Shown: positions 45,817-57,680 of the stretch, piece by piece | Layout: each line of letters starts with the position of its first letter | Position numbering within the stretch: position 1 is the stretch's first letter | Source: Morella rubra | Taxonomy: Eukaryota; Streptophyta; Magnoliopsida; Fagales; Myricaceae | Direction: 5' to 3' | Length of the DNA: 64,000 nt | NCBI GenBank assembly: GCA_003952965.2 | Contig: CM025853.1 | Coordinates: forward strand, 24,620,584-24,684,583 | Made by a program: the position numbers and the translations under genes | Notes under the pieces: model-generated | The model's database searches: none | Told to the model about the DNA's origin: nothing | The model's input: only the letters and a program-made list of their open reading frames with translations

Positions 45817-48800
45817 TAGGGGTGTCCAATGGCCGGTCTGGCCGATCTAGGCCGGTGTAACCGGATTTGCAGGGAGCAAATCAACTGGACCAGACCGGCC
45901 ATGGTAATGAGACCGGACCGGCCAAATACCAGTCCGGTTTGGCTGGTTTGGGCCGGTTTCACCGGTTTGGGCCTTATTTTAAGCTACGTTTTTTGTTCTT
46001 TTTTGGGGCTTTTTTTAGACCATTTTCTGGGCTTCTTTACATCAATTTTTTATTATGATCTCAACCAAATTATGCCACAATTGTGACCTTTCTTCTACAA
46101 CAAACTAAAAAGAACTTTAAATCATAGATTTAAAGAATACTACTATACTAATTAATAATTACAAGGTTACTAATTAAAGAATTCTAAATCATAGATTTTT
46201 AAGAATAATAAATCATACATCTTAAGACTTAAAGCATACATTTAAAGAATTCTAAATCAACAAACCAAATAGAAATTCCAAAATAAAGAAAGTCCAAAAT
46301 AAAAGTATCAAATAGAAATGCTACTGAAACTAATTAGTAATTACACTACTCTATTACAAGCCATAACAAACAACAAAATAATCAAATAAACAAACTAAAA
46401 GTATAATTAATACATGCCAACAAAATAGTAGAAAAATAAAATAAAGTCCATATCCATCATCAATTGTCCAATTGTCCATCTCCCATCAAGCTGTAAAAAA
46501 ATAATATATATATACATGTGAGATAATAAACTATGAAACAATAATGGGCATTATTATAAAAAAGAAATAAAACCTTACCATGAAATCAATCTAATTAGTC
46601 CTCATTGATCTCAATCCGAGCCACTCGTGAGTTAAAAGTTATTCATAATAATTTAGGACATAAACAACATGTTTAAATCTTCATAAATATTAAATAACTA
46701 GAACTTACAAAATTAAAAAACTAACCAACATAGAGACATTTTAAAATAAGATTACCTGATTCTAATGCCTCATAGGCCTCAACTTCGTCCATTGACTCCC
46801 GAAGATCTAATTTAATTGGATCCTTCAACCAATTTTGAGAGCACACAATAGCCTCAACTGTGACCGGAGACAAAGAACTGCGGAAAGGATCAAGCACACG
46901 ACCCCCCATGCTAAATGCTGACTCACTAGCAACTGTGGAAACAGGCATAGCCAGCACATCCCTCGCCACCCTCGCAAGTATTGGATATTTGGATTTATTG
47001 TTCCCCCACCAAGCCAAAATATCAAAGGATGGGATATACGTGCCTCACACCTATCTGTTAGATATGCATCAATTTCAGACTTCACATGGTCAACTTCATG
47101 ATCTTACTCATACATGTCAAAATAAGGGACGTCTACTACGTCACAAGAGCCAGAGGCATCATCCATAGAATAATCACAACTAGACGTCAGAGCCAGAGGC
47201 ATCATCCATAGAATAATCACAACTAGATGGAGGCTCAAAACCCTATGTACAAATAATTAAAAGAAATAAGTTGGAATCTACAAATAATATACAAATCAAA
47301 TAAGATTCAAATAATTAAAAGAAATACATTAGAATCTACAAATAATATACCTGTGGACGTGTCATGCTTGAATCTCCATAGACTATGTTATACTCATCAA
47401 ACAAATCCTCTAACAAACACTTTGTAGATGATATCAAAGTACTTGCCAACTCCAGTGTATATATTTTCTTCAACCAATACTCTACCACACCCAATTTGCC
47501 TCTAGGATCAAGCACACTTGCAATGAATATCATCATGTTCAATTTCTCCACATTGCCCCAATACTTATCATACTTGGTCTTCATCTCTATTGCCATGTTG
47601 CGCACTACTGCATTGTCATTCTTAGACAATGTAATCAAATGTGACTGAATTTGACAAAGCTCAGGGAAGAAGATATTTGATGTGACATACAAAGAGCCAG
47701 AAAGTTTGACAGTAGCATCAAAGAAGACCTTCAAAAATATAACAAAAATCCTTATCTTCTCCAATCCTCCCTCGTAGGGAGGTCCAAGTCCATCTCCTGC
47801 ACTACATGCACGAATAAACCCAGAATCATCGATCTCTAATCTTAGAAAGGCTGCTTGAAACCTTTCTGCAGTCTCCAACATGAGATATGTTGAATTCCAT
47901 CTTGTTTGCACATCAAGAGATACCAATTTCTTTGTATCAATTTTCATCTTCTCAGCACAAAGCTTAAACTTCTCCAACCTTGATGGAGAGGACCTCACAT
48001 ACCTCACTGCATTCCTTACCTTCACAATAGACTCATCACAATCCTTTAACCCCTCACAAACAACAAGGTTAAGAATATGCGCACAACATCTCATATGAAG
48101 ATAATTGCCCTCTAATAAATTCCCTTCAAAAATCTTTTTAGAAACCGAATAGCACCATCATTAGAAGAAGCATTGTCAACTGTAACGGAAAAAATTCTCT
48201 CAATACCCCAATCAAGTAAGCAAGCCTCCACATACTTCCCAATTGTTTCCCCTTGTGATTAGGAACTTGACAAAAGTTTATAATCTTTTTGCGCAACTTC
48301 CAATCATTATCAACAAAGTGCACTGTGAGAGTCATGTAATTTAAGTTCTGCACTGAGGTCCATGTGTCAGTAGTCAAACTAACATGCACATGAACTAAAA
48401 GTCCCTTCACTTTCTCCTTCTCATCTTGATAAATCTTTAGAACATCTCTTTGCACAGTTTGGCAAGAAGGCATTTGAAAACTAGGTATAAGTGACTTAAC
48501 AAAGGCCTGAAAACCTTGACCGTCCACTACCTTGAATGACATCTCATCAATAATACAGATCTCTGCAAGCTTTTGCCTTGATACCACTGAATTATACTTA
48601 TGGGCTATTAAACTAGGCCCAATATGTCACTCTCTCCTTCAGCCACTGTACTACTACCAGTCAAGTGTGTTTGATATTTATCCATTGGACCTTTTATCCT
48701 ATTCATAGAATTTTTCTCACACTTCAATACATGATTTCTAAGGGTTGAGGTACCAATCTTGTTACTGTCACAAGGATACTCTTTCTGACAATAGTTACAA

Positions 48801-50278
48801 AAGCACATGGGGTATGAGGGATCACAATTTGTCTTCTTTGTCATGTGTTCCCATACCATGGATGCTTTTTGTTTGGGAGCAGGCGATTTTGGTTGGTAGG
48901 GGTAGGAGTAGGACTAGGGACATCTTGGCCAGATTCTAAATCAATTACAGGAGACATAGACGGTGCTCCCTGACCCTCTATGGTTGGTTCAGATTGATTA
49001 TCCATCTAGCAAAGGTGAACAAACAATCACATGATAGTCAATGACTCAATATTATTCACAACTCACAAATCAAATCACAATTATGCCAAATCACACATAT
49101 ATTTATGCCAAATCAATAGGAACAACCCCTAATTGCACAACATCATGAAGCAAGAATGAATAAACATGCTTCTCAAGAATGAATAAACTGTCAAATCACA
49201 TAAGAATGTTTTCCAATAATCTGAAAACTATGCTTCTCAAGTTATCTAAACTATTTTTTTTTTTTGATAAGTTCAAGTTATCTAAACTAATTATTCATAA
49301 TTGCAAATACCCTAGACAAAACATTAAAAGAAATGCAATGAAAAAAAATTAAATTAAACATACTCATACTCTAATTAGTAATTACTAATAGTCATTTTCA
49401 AACTAAAAAAATATTTGAAAAAAGAAACACAATTTCAAACACAAATTACAATTTCACAACAAAATGCTAAACATTTCATTTCTCCAAGTTTATTGCATTT
49501 AGTTATTCAAATTGCTACATTTAGATTGCATTCAAATTGTTAAACAATTTCACAATCAATCAAGAAAATTTCAGACACAATTTCAAACAGATTCACAACT
49601 TCAAACAAAACCAAATCCTCCAATCAAGCCCATCCTCCACAGTTTCACAACCTAATTATACTCTAAAATTCTAAATTAACTAATGAACTACAATAACTAA
49701 TTAACTAAATCAGTTCATAAATTCTTACCTCAATGGCAGTGCACTGACCACACACGGTAGAAATTCACAAATCAGTGAATCACAATCTTGTAACCTGCAA
49801 AGTCTCAGTAAATTAACTAAAATAGAGACGACCAATTAACTAAGAACAACACCAATTCACACACCTAGAGAGAGATCAAAAGAATTAAGAAATTACCTGA
49901 GAGATGAGAGAGAGAGACACACGGCAGCAAGTCAAGGGGGGGTTGCTGCGCGAATTGAGGGGGGGTGCTGCTGAGGGGGGGCTGCTGCGCGCCTTGAACT
50001 GAGGGGGGGTAGGGTTTTTTTTTTGAAATGTGAGAGAGGGAAGGGGTTTGCGCGTGAATCGTTAAAATGTTTTTTTTTTAAAAAAAAAAAAAACCAGTTC
50101 GGACTGGTCTAGAGCAGTATACTCTGGTCCGGTACCGGTTTTTCTATGTATGAAACCGAGACCAGACCGGAGTATATTGGTTTCACCAGACCGGCCATTC
50201 CGGTGAGTTATTTCTCACCGGTTTGGCCAGAATTGGTTCGATTTCGGTCCGGTTCGACCGGTTCTTTGGACACCCCTA
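45817..50278 (-). mobile_element. hAT transposon, 4.46 kb, full length but with broken transposase
   Basis: The termini TAGGGGTGTCCAA and TTGGACACCCCTA are perfect 13-bp inverted repeats with a perfect 8-bp target duplication. Subterminal zones (45830-45970 and 50095-50270) are packed with CCGGT/ACCGG motifs, likely transposase binding sites as in other hATs. A transposase gene of the BED-finger/RICESLEEPER type runs on the - strand. The left body (46080-46700) and right body (49010-50090) are AT-rich and non-coding, apart from G-rich GGGGGG runs near 49935-50010. The intact ends imply a fairly recent insertion into the CACTA. Confidence 0.95.
46735..49005 (-). pseudogene. hAT transposase, BED zinc finger / RICESLEEPER-like, frame-broken
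   Basis: The start is MDNQSEPTIEGQG at 49005. A one-base-type shift near 48866 separates this N terminus from a BED finger (48740-48859: CFCNYC and LRNHVLKC, preceded by MVWEHMTKK). Next come the catalytic-domain part with LTTDTWTS (48138-48587), the part CAHILNLVVCEGL through RWNSTYLMLETAERF (47336-48094), and the C-terminal hAT dimerisation domain (46735-47017: YPILARVARDVLAMPVSTVA, SESAFSMGGRVLD, LSPVTVEAIVCSQNWL). The order is that of the family. Frame changes between the parts mean no functional product, though some gaps could be introns. A 43-bp unit is tandemly duplicated at 47146-47227 just upstream of the dimerisation part. Confidence 0.88.
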
Positions 50279-51173
50279 GTTATCGAGTGGAAGAACCAGT
50301 TGGCTGAATTCAACGATCTTCGATCTAAGGAGCAGGATCCTAGACAGAGCTCGACCTAAGGACTTGGGGCAGAGCGACCGAATTGGGTGGCAGATCTGAT
50401 GGCCGAACTGAGTGAGATTGCACGATCAGTCATGCAGCCCACCCATCAGATGCTAAGTGATATCACTGCTTGACTTACGACTCTGGAAAGTAAGGTTGGC
50501 CAGCTGGAATCTGATTGGAAGTAGGAGGTGGCTGCAATTTGGTCAGATCTGAAGGACGTGGTATCCAATGTAGAGTTATATGCCCTAACTCTACGGGTCG
50601 GTGTGATAGATGACCACATGAGCAAGGAGCGGTGTACGTGTGGTTCTATATCTTACGGTTCAGGAGGAGCAGTAGTAATTTATATTATTTGTTTTTATAT
50701 TATGTTTTGAGGACATGTATTAGGATTTATTTGATGTTATTTTATTTATATTATGTTTTGAGTATATTTGATATATTTATATTATTTCAGTTATGTTATT
50801 TCTATTTATTCATTCTTAGTACAACATGTTAATTGATGTTGTGTTTCTCATTTCATTACACTCCTTTAAACTTCAAAACTACTATCTAACACACTTAAAG
50901 GTTATTTATGTTATTAACACACTTTGGTTATTTAAAACTTGGTAAGAAATTGAATGGTATGAGCTAAAAAAAAATCAAAGCATCAAAAATGTTCGGACGG
51001 CGAGATAACCGCCCGAACAGTTTGCAGTAAGGTTGAACGGTGTCGTATTGTGTAAGATAACCTTTTGGGCGATATTGTACTCCGTCCGGACGTGTTCATT
51101 TATGATCGTTTGCTTCCATGTATATGTAGAGATGCTATCGTTTGGGGATTACTAAAATGGTGTCGTCAACTAT

Positions 51174-51383
51174 AGGCTATGTTTGGATTGATCTCAAAAC
51201 CTTTTCAAAAAAATTTCACAGTCACTTTTTCATCAATTCCAATACATTTTCACCAATCCCATTAACTTTTGCAAATTCCAATAACTTTTAACGAACTTTT
51301 CACTAATCCTAAGAGAATCTACACTACTTCCAAAAAAAATAAATACAAAAAACTGTTTTGAGATCTAAACTAAACATAGCTAT
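51174..51383. repeat. MITE-like element in the CACTA, partly duplicated
   Basis: The left end GGCTATGTTTGGATTGATCT and the right end, reverse complement TAGCTATGTTTAGTTTAGAT, form inverted repeats around an AT-rich core. The right part and the following 110 bases are repeated downstream (about 51312-51487 and 51516-51710), so a 200-bp tandem duplication followed the insertion. Confidence 0.55.
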
Positions 51384-52689
51384 AAGTTTGCGTTTGGACA
51401 GAAAATGGCGCTTGCGGTCGGCATGAAATGTTCGGAGGCAAAAAATTCCCTCGAAAACTTAGACACGTAGGCGTCAGCACGGGCTTAAGGGCGTCTGAAG
51501 AGAATCCCAATGGAATCTACACTACTTCCAAAAAAAATAAATACAAAAAACTATTTTGAGATCTAAACCAAACATAGCCATATCGAAACCAAACATAGCT
51601 ATAAGTTTGCGTTTGGACGGAAAATGGCGCTTGCGGTTGGCATGAAATGTTCGGAGGCAAAAAATTCCCTCAAAAACTTAGACACGTAGGCGTCAGCACG
51701 GGCTTAAGGGTGTTCGAATAGCTTTTAAGCATATGAAAGAGCTGAAATCGTAGAGAGTACGTATAATGGGAAAAAATCTATCAAAGTTGTGATTTGAGGA
51801 AATGGAGAAAAGAGGAGCTACTTTTGGACTTTAATGTCTCTGAAAATAGGGTCGAAGGAGCAAATTAAGGAAGATTTCATATTGGATTGCATTTGAGGTT
51901 AATGGGTTTAAAATTTTACAAAAGTTTAGAATGAAAACATGGATTTTAGGATATCAAAGCATGTATTTTTTGAATTTTTAGGGTCCAAAATAGTAGTAAT
52001 GGAGTTTGAGATTAGTTGTGATGTGTTTATAGTAACATGTTTGCGATTTGAGTTGATTTTGGGATGATTTTGTGAATATTTTGACATTTGTTCATCGAAG
52101 AATAGTGTTTTTTGACAATCACACTCTGGACGGATTATATTACATCCGGACTCTCTTTTTTGGTTTGGACGCTTTCCCAAGGCATCCGAAGGCTCATATG
52201 TATGGTTCTCACGGTTCTGACTCCATCCGAACGGTTTCTGCTGTTATGTTTCATGCATTCATTTAGAAGCCTTAGCCTCGTTTAAGATTTACATCGAATT
52301 TGGATAACGAACTCAGTGTAATTCTTAAATGCTCCCCATTGTTGACAGTTTGAGTTTACAATATCCATAATGTGCATAATTGTATTTGCTATTGTGATAA
52401 ATGTATTTAGAAATTTCGATGCAAATCTCCTTTTGTCTTTCGGATACACATTTAGGATTGAGCTTATACACTCGCCTTCAATGGTGGATGTTTATGCTCA
52501 ATGTTGTAGGCATGTATTTGGGGACTGAGGGAAAATGCTGTCGAAATTTCTAAACCATCGGTCATAATGACCAGGTCAATTACGTGCAATATGTGATTTT
52601 GTAAACTTGAATAGGATAGGACCTTTTACCCAAAGAAATTGGAGTTGAGTGTAAATGTCATCATTGTTTGCATTATTATTTTTAGTTTC

Positions 52690-55600
52690 GTCTTTGAATG
52701 AATAATAAAGCTAAGAGCTAGATTTTATGAGGCTGATAAACTCAAAAGTGCAAAGTATAGGGACGGTGTTCGAGATTTTATTAGTGTTGCCCGTAGTTAT
52801 GTAGATAGTTGTGGACTGATAAGATGTTCATGTAAGATTTGTAAGAATAAGTTGTTCCAATGTGTAGACAAGATGGAGGATCATTTATTCATAATTGGGT
52901 TTGACCAGAGTTACACTCATTGGGTATTTCACGGATAATCAATTTCAGAAGTTACTAACCGAGTAGTGACTTTGAACCTGAACCGAACAGTGAGGATTTT
53001 AAAGGAAATATAAATGATGATATGAGAGACATGTTAGAAGATTTTTAGGCGAGAGCAAGGGTTGATCAGAACGTTGGTCAAAATATACTGGGTCCTAAAA
53101 CAAATGAATCGGGGTCTAGAAATTAGTTTTCGCATATACCAAGTTAAGAGCGGATGCTGAGAGAGAGTTGTATCTCGAGTGTAAGAAGTACTCGAAGTTA
53201 TCCTTCGTTGTTAGGTTACTTCATGTCAAGTTAGAGAATAATTTGACTGTAAAGGCATTTGAAGATGTGTTGGGCTTGATAAAAGATGCATTGCCAGAAA
53301 GGGAGATACTTGCTAAATCTTATTATGAGGCGAAAAAGTTAAGAAAGAATTTGGGATTTAGCTATGATAACATACATGCGTGCTTAAATGATTGTGTACT
53401 ATTTCAGAAAGAGCACAGTGAGTTACAATAGTGTCCAGTATGTGGGCATCAAGGTAGAAGTACAATTAGAATAGCAAATCAAAGTTTTTCCCAAAAAGTG
53501 CTACGACATTTTCTTTTGAAGCCGAGATTGCAATGATTGTTTCTATCAAGGCAAACGGCAACAGATATGCGGGGCACCAAGAGAAGCGTGTGGTTAAAGA
53601 TGGGGTGATGAGGCATCCTATAGATTTTATGGTATGGAAGGACCTAGATAAGAATTATGAATGGTTTGGTCAGGAATCTCTGAACGTCCGGTTGGTTTGG
53701 CATCTGATGGTTCAATCCGTTTGGCAACATGAGCTTATCATATAGTATATGGTCAGTGGTATTAATTCCATACAATATGCCACCTTGGAAATGTATGAAG
53801 GATTCAAGTTTCATGCTCTCATTGCTTATTCTGGGTCCAAGAAGTCTCTGGAATCATATCGATGTCTACTTGGAGCCTTTGATAGACAAGTTGAAGGACT
53901 TGTGGGAAAATGAAGTGTAGACATACAATGCGGCCGTGTCAAGTTCATTTAAGTTACATGTTGTTTTGCTTTGGACAATAAATGACTTCCCAGCTTCTTC
54001 TTTTGAGTCTTCCTAAATGAACATAACGGTACGAAAGGACGGTTAGCATGCCTTAATTGCAATGCAAATGCAACATCATTTTGGTTAAAACATGGGGGCA
54101 AACATTATTTTTTGGGACATCGTCGGTATTTTCCTGTGACGCGTTGGTGGAGGCATGATGTCGACATATTTGATGGGAAAAAGAGTTTAGAGCAGTGCCT
54201 GAAAAAGTCACTAGAAAGGAGATAAGGAGATACTTCAACAACTTAAATCAGTACCGTTATGTTCGTTTAGGAAGACTCAGAAGAAGAGAAAAGGGGCTGA
54301 AAATTAATTAAGTTGGACGAAACACAACATATTCTTTAAGTTGCCATACTGGTCAGATTTGAAACTTCGACATAATTTGGATATTATGCACATAGAAATG
54401 AATATTTGTGACAATTTGTTTGGAACTTTGACGAACGCCGTTGGTAAGATAGACAATGCTAGTGCTAGGAGGGACTAGGCATTAATGGGCATTAAAAAGG
54501 AGTTATATTTGCAAGTTCGGGGTCAACATGAGGTGATGCCTCAAGCATCTTTTATTTTAACGAAGGATGAATGTAAGAAATGTTATGAATGGTTGTAGGG
54601 TGTAAATTTTTAGGATGGATATGCTTATAACATATCCCAGTGCGTGAATATAAAAGAAGAGAAGATAATGAGCATGAAGAGTCACGACTCACACATCTTA
54701 TTGCAGTAATTGTTACTAGCAATGATACACGGGTTGTTAGGAAACGAAGTGTATACAACGTTGACTGAGTTGAGCTTATTCTTCAGAGACTTGTGCTCAC
54801 GAACTTTCAGGGCTTCATAGCAAAGAATTATGTGTTAAATGAATGTTTAACTTTTTGCTCAATTTATCCTGGTACGGTTGAGACGAGATTCAATAAAAAG
54901 ACGAAATTATGCCGACATGGATGATCAAACTACTCTAGGTTGTCGTCTTACTGTATTCACTTAAAATATTCGTTCGGTGGGAGCTAGTAAGGGTCACGAT
55001 TTGAATAGAAAGGAATTTACAAAAGCACAGTGGTACGTACTCAACAACTGTTCAGAAATTAGCCAACATATAGAGTAAGCGCTTATTACAATCGGATCTC
55101 ATTTAAATACTTATCTGTTCATTACATTTTAATGGGGTAAAATCATAGTTAGCCTCATAAGTATGAGCAAAAATCAACTTGGTACCCCTAATTATCAATC
55201 CAGCGATTTGAGACTCATAATTTTAAAAATCATCAATTCTAGCCCTCCGTCTAAATGAGGTGTTAAATCCGATGGAAAATCAGGAAAAAGGACTAAAATG
55301 CCCCCCCAAGACTAAATTTTAAAAAACAAATACAAATAATAAAAATTTAAGAAATAAATTAAAAATAAATATATTATTGAAATAGAGTTTCAATAGTTTT
55401 ATTTAAAAAATATTAATTTTTTTTAAAAAAATTCATTTTTTATTTTTTATGAATTTTTTTTTGTAATTTTAACTTGGAAGGGCATTTTGGTCATTTTGCA
55501 TGATTTTTTGTCGGATTTAATGCTCAATTGGATGGGGGGCTAGAATTGATGATTTTTAAAAGTTGTGAGTCTCAAATCGTCGAATTGATAATTAAGGGTG

Positions 55601-56570
55601 CTGATTTGATTTTTGCTCATACTTATGGGGCTAACATGACATTACCCCTATTTTAATTTATTATAAAATATCTTATTTGTTTATTGCGAGCACTTGGAAG
55701 AGATGATGAGGCAATTGCCAATAAATGTTGATAGGAGGCACGAAAAGGATTTCCGTTATGGTTTAGAAATTGAGTATTTATTTAATTTTGTCTCTATTAT
55801 ATGTTCCATTTTGATTGATTTTTTTAATTAACAAGTGTTTATTATTTGAGATTCAAACTATGCTCAATGAAATCTCGGGCTCGGTATTGGATGATTTGTA
55901 TGCATTAGCATCTGGTCCAGATCAACGGGCACTTTGTTATTTTGGGTGTGTAGTGAATGGAGTTAGGTTTCACACGATCCTTCGTGAACAGTTTTGTAGT
56001 ATTCAGAAAAGTGGTGGTGTTGTTTCGGGGGACCATACTGAGAAGACGTTGATTTTTATGGCCAGGTCGTGGAGATTTATGCGTTGTGTTATTTGCAGGA
56101 GAATTTAGTTTATTTACTCAAATGTGACTAGTTTAACTTGAGTACTTAAAATTTAGATCTTGATAAAAGTGGTCAGTTTGTTAGTATTAACACATCCGAA
56201 AGTGGTACAAAGACGACTCATTCGTGCTAGCGTCTTAGGAGAATCAAGTGTTTTATATCGACGATATGAAGTTGGCTGATCACTGGAAGATTGTTCAAAA
56301 GATTACCCTAGAAACATGTATGATATTCCACCTATTGAGGAGGAAGCTAGTGAAGATGGAGAAGGACTGTCGAACTGTGAAGCATACCAAGAGAATGAGT
56401 CTATTGAGCTTTTTGTGGACTTTAGCTCCTTTGACATGATCTCATTGACTAGAAATGACGTGGAGGCTTATGTGCTGATAACCATTGAGAGTGGTCCACA
56501 ACAGTGTGAAATAGATGGAAGCGATAATTCCTCGGAATCGTCCAATGAAGATTGTAATGAGAGCTGCTGA
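52690..56570 (+). pseudogene. CACTA transposase (TNP2/Transposase_21 type), degraded
   Basis: In order: a transposase-associated domain (52758-52938: CSCKICKNKLFQCVDKMEDH and GFDQSYTHWVFHG), then the TNP2 core (53107-54480) with KLSFVVRLLHVK, SYYEAKKLRKNLGFSYDNIH, KVLRHF, VVKDGVMRHP, SYSIWSVVLIPYNMPPWKC, IDVYLEPLIDKLKDLW and LLWTINDFPA. A poorly kept middle part follows (about 54700-55050, near EVYTT and ELCVK). The C-terminal part is at 55815-56300: LYALASGPDQRA, VVNGVRFHTILRE and VFYIDDMKLADHW, as in CACTA proteins with a DUF4216-like end. Many stops and shifts are present, and a MITE (55134-55648) interrupts it. The gene cannot be active. The acidic tail near 56300-56570 closes the frame just before the right terminus. 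Confidence 0.88.
55134..55648. mobile_element. MULE-type MITE, 515 bp, with ~115-bp terminal inverted repeats
   Basis: The left end starts GGGGTAAAATCATAGTTAGC. The right end on the - strand starts GGGGTAATGTCATGTTAGCC, and pairing extends for about 115 bases (through CATCAATTCTAGCCC on both arms). The flanks are a 9-bp near-duplication, CATTTTAAT (55125-55133) and TATTTTAAT (55649-55657). Long TIRs with 9-bp duplications point to a Mutator-type non-autonomous element. Confidence 0.85.
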
Positions 56571-56591
56571 AGACTTTTTTTTTTGGTAGTG

Positions 56592-56671
56592 AGTTATCGT
56601 TTACATTCCAAATTTATTTCCTTGGAAGTTGAGCAAGTTGTGGGGTTAAACAGTAAACACCAATAGGCGAC
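56592..56671 (+). repeat. Downstream flank of a missing gene unit (X), part 1
   Basis: AGTTATCGTTTACATTCCAA and onward equals the middle of the downstream flank, closest to copy B (25446 onward) and clearly further from A (3308) and C (37907). It begins exactly at the CACTA right terminus. No CER2-like exon lies between this and copy C. Confidence 0.75.
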
Positions 56672-57504
56672 TAGGAGTGGTTAACGGTACTATAGGTGAT
56701 ATTTTAGCGAAAATAGTCACCGTCACTGCAATTGACGGAATCACATATTTTACACTACCATCGTGCTGCTAAGGCACAATAACCGCCCTTGCTGGTAACG
56801 GTATTAACGGTAACGATTATACGGTAACCGTTTAAACCGTGTAACCGTTAAGCGGGTTAAGCGGTTACCGTATAACCGTTGGGCAAATTATTTTTTTTGG
56901 GCTTTTCATTTTTTTTTCAGTGTTTTGGGCTGTTTTTCTTGGATTTTTTTGGACCATTAAGACCATTTGATGCTCATATATAAGCAACAAATATAATTCA
57001 AATATCATAAGCTGTTCAAATTTCCAACATAATTTCATAATCAATAATAATATCAAACGGACAAATATCATAACATATTCATACATAATATCATAATCAT
57101 TAATACTTATAACAAATATAATAAATTGTCCAAAAATCAAACATAATATCATATTCAAACATAAAGACTAAAGTTTAACAAAAGTGTTCAACAATATGAC
57201 ATAAACCAATTAACATATTCCAGCAAAAACCCAATAAAAGTATGTCACATAATCAATAATCATCTCAAGTCTCAGCCGTCAATCAATTCAGAGTGATAGG
57301 CATCGCAGGCCTCGTCCCAGTAGAGGTGGTTAACAGTAGTATAGGTGACGGTTTAGCGAAAACCGTCACCATCACCGCAATTGACGAAATCACATATTTG
57401 ATACTACCACCGTGCCACTAAGGCACAAAAACTGCCTTTGCCAGTTACGGTATAGGTACTGGTAGTAGTTAAACCGCAACCGCTAGTACAAATGAGCACC
57501 CCTA
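56672..57504. mobile_element. hAT-like non-autonomous element, 0.83 kb
   Basis: Begins TAGGAGTGGTTAACGG and ends GCACCCCTA, flanked by TAGGCGAC (56664-56671) and CAAGCGAC (57505-57512), an 8-bp duplication with two differences. Copies A-C show the empty site in their GGCGACAGCC. A stretch of about 90 bases near the left end (56690-56785) recurs in the same orientation near the right end (about 57343-57435). A short - strand piece near 57275-57320 resembles the acidic tail of hAT transposases. It is otherwise AT-rich with no gene. Confidence 0.75.
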
Positions 57505-57512
57505 CAAGCGAC

Positions 57513-57680
57513 AGCCATTTAAGACCTAGGCTTGACAAGTCAGACACTTAGACATCACCTTTACAATTGGACCAACTACTCGTCCTTTCTCCTCTGGTAT
57601 TTGATAGGAGAAAGGGAATTTGATGGCACTGGATAACCAAGATGGTACCAAGAGATCAGGCTAAAGATTGGGTTCAAGCC
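57513..57680 (+). repeat. Downstream flank of missing unit X, part 2
   Basis: Continues the unit flank (AGCCATTTAAGACCTAGGCTTGAC) with B-type variants, through GATGGCACTGGATAACCAAG, then diverges from all other copies near 57680. Confidence 0.7.

Larger units (their letters stand above)
45690..50650 (+). pseudogene. Second CACTA reading frame, split by the hAT insertion
   Basis: The left part from 45690 reads MSKCSRFDAKASSSQAYSEQ. After the hAT (45817-50278) the sequence continues IEWKNQLAEFNDLRSKEQDP, then MQPTHQMLSDITA and LTTLESKVGQLESDWK, a leucine/charged heptad pattern. Several in-frame stops are present. Segments resemble the coiled-coil frame near the element's left end (PTH, SLEN/TLES), so this may be a second member of the same accessory family. 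No known domain is recognised. Confidence 0.4.
42172..56591 (+). mobile_element. CACTA (En/Spm) transposon with nested elements
   Basis: The left terminus is CACTACAAGAAATTG. The right terminus reads, on the - strand, CACTACCAAAAAAAAAAG (56574-56591). The element is 14.4 kb, or roughly 10 kb once the nested hAT is set aside, and also hosts a MULE-type MITE. It encodes a degraded coiled-coil gene and a TNP2-type transposase. Terminal zones hold clusters of GTCCGGACG/GTTCGGACGG motifs and AACCGTGCGAAC motifs (about 45545-45670). The flanking triplets differ (ATA at 42169-42171, AGT at 56592-56594), and the two flanks are not neighbours in the ancestral unit, which indicates a deletion or rearrangement at the right end. 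The stretches 44100-45690 and 50650-52690 hold only AT-rich CACTA body. Confidence 0.88.

Noticed and set aside
53168-53920. Possible host gene for a TNP2-like protein
   Set aside because: Domain order, subterminal motifs and CACTA termini show it is the transposon's own degraded gene.
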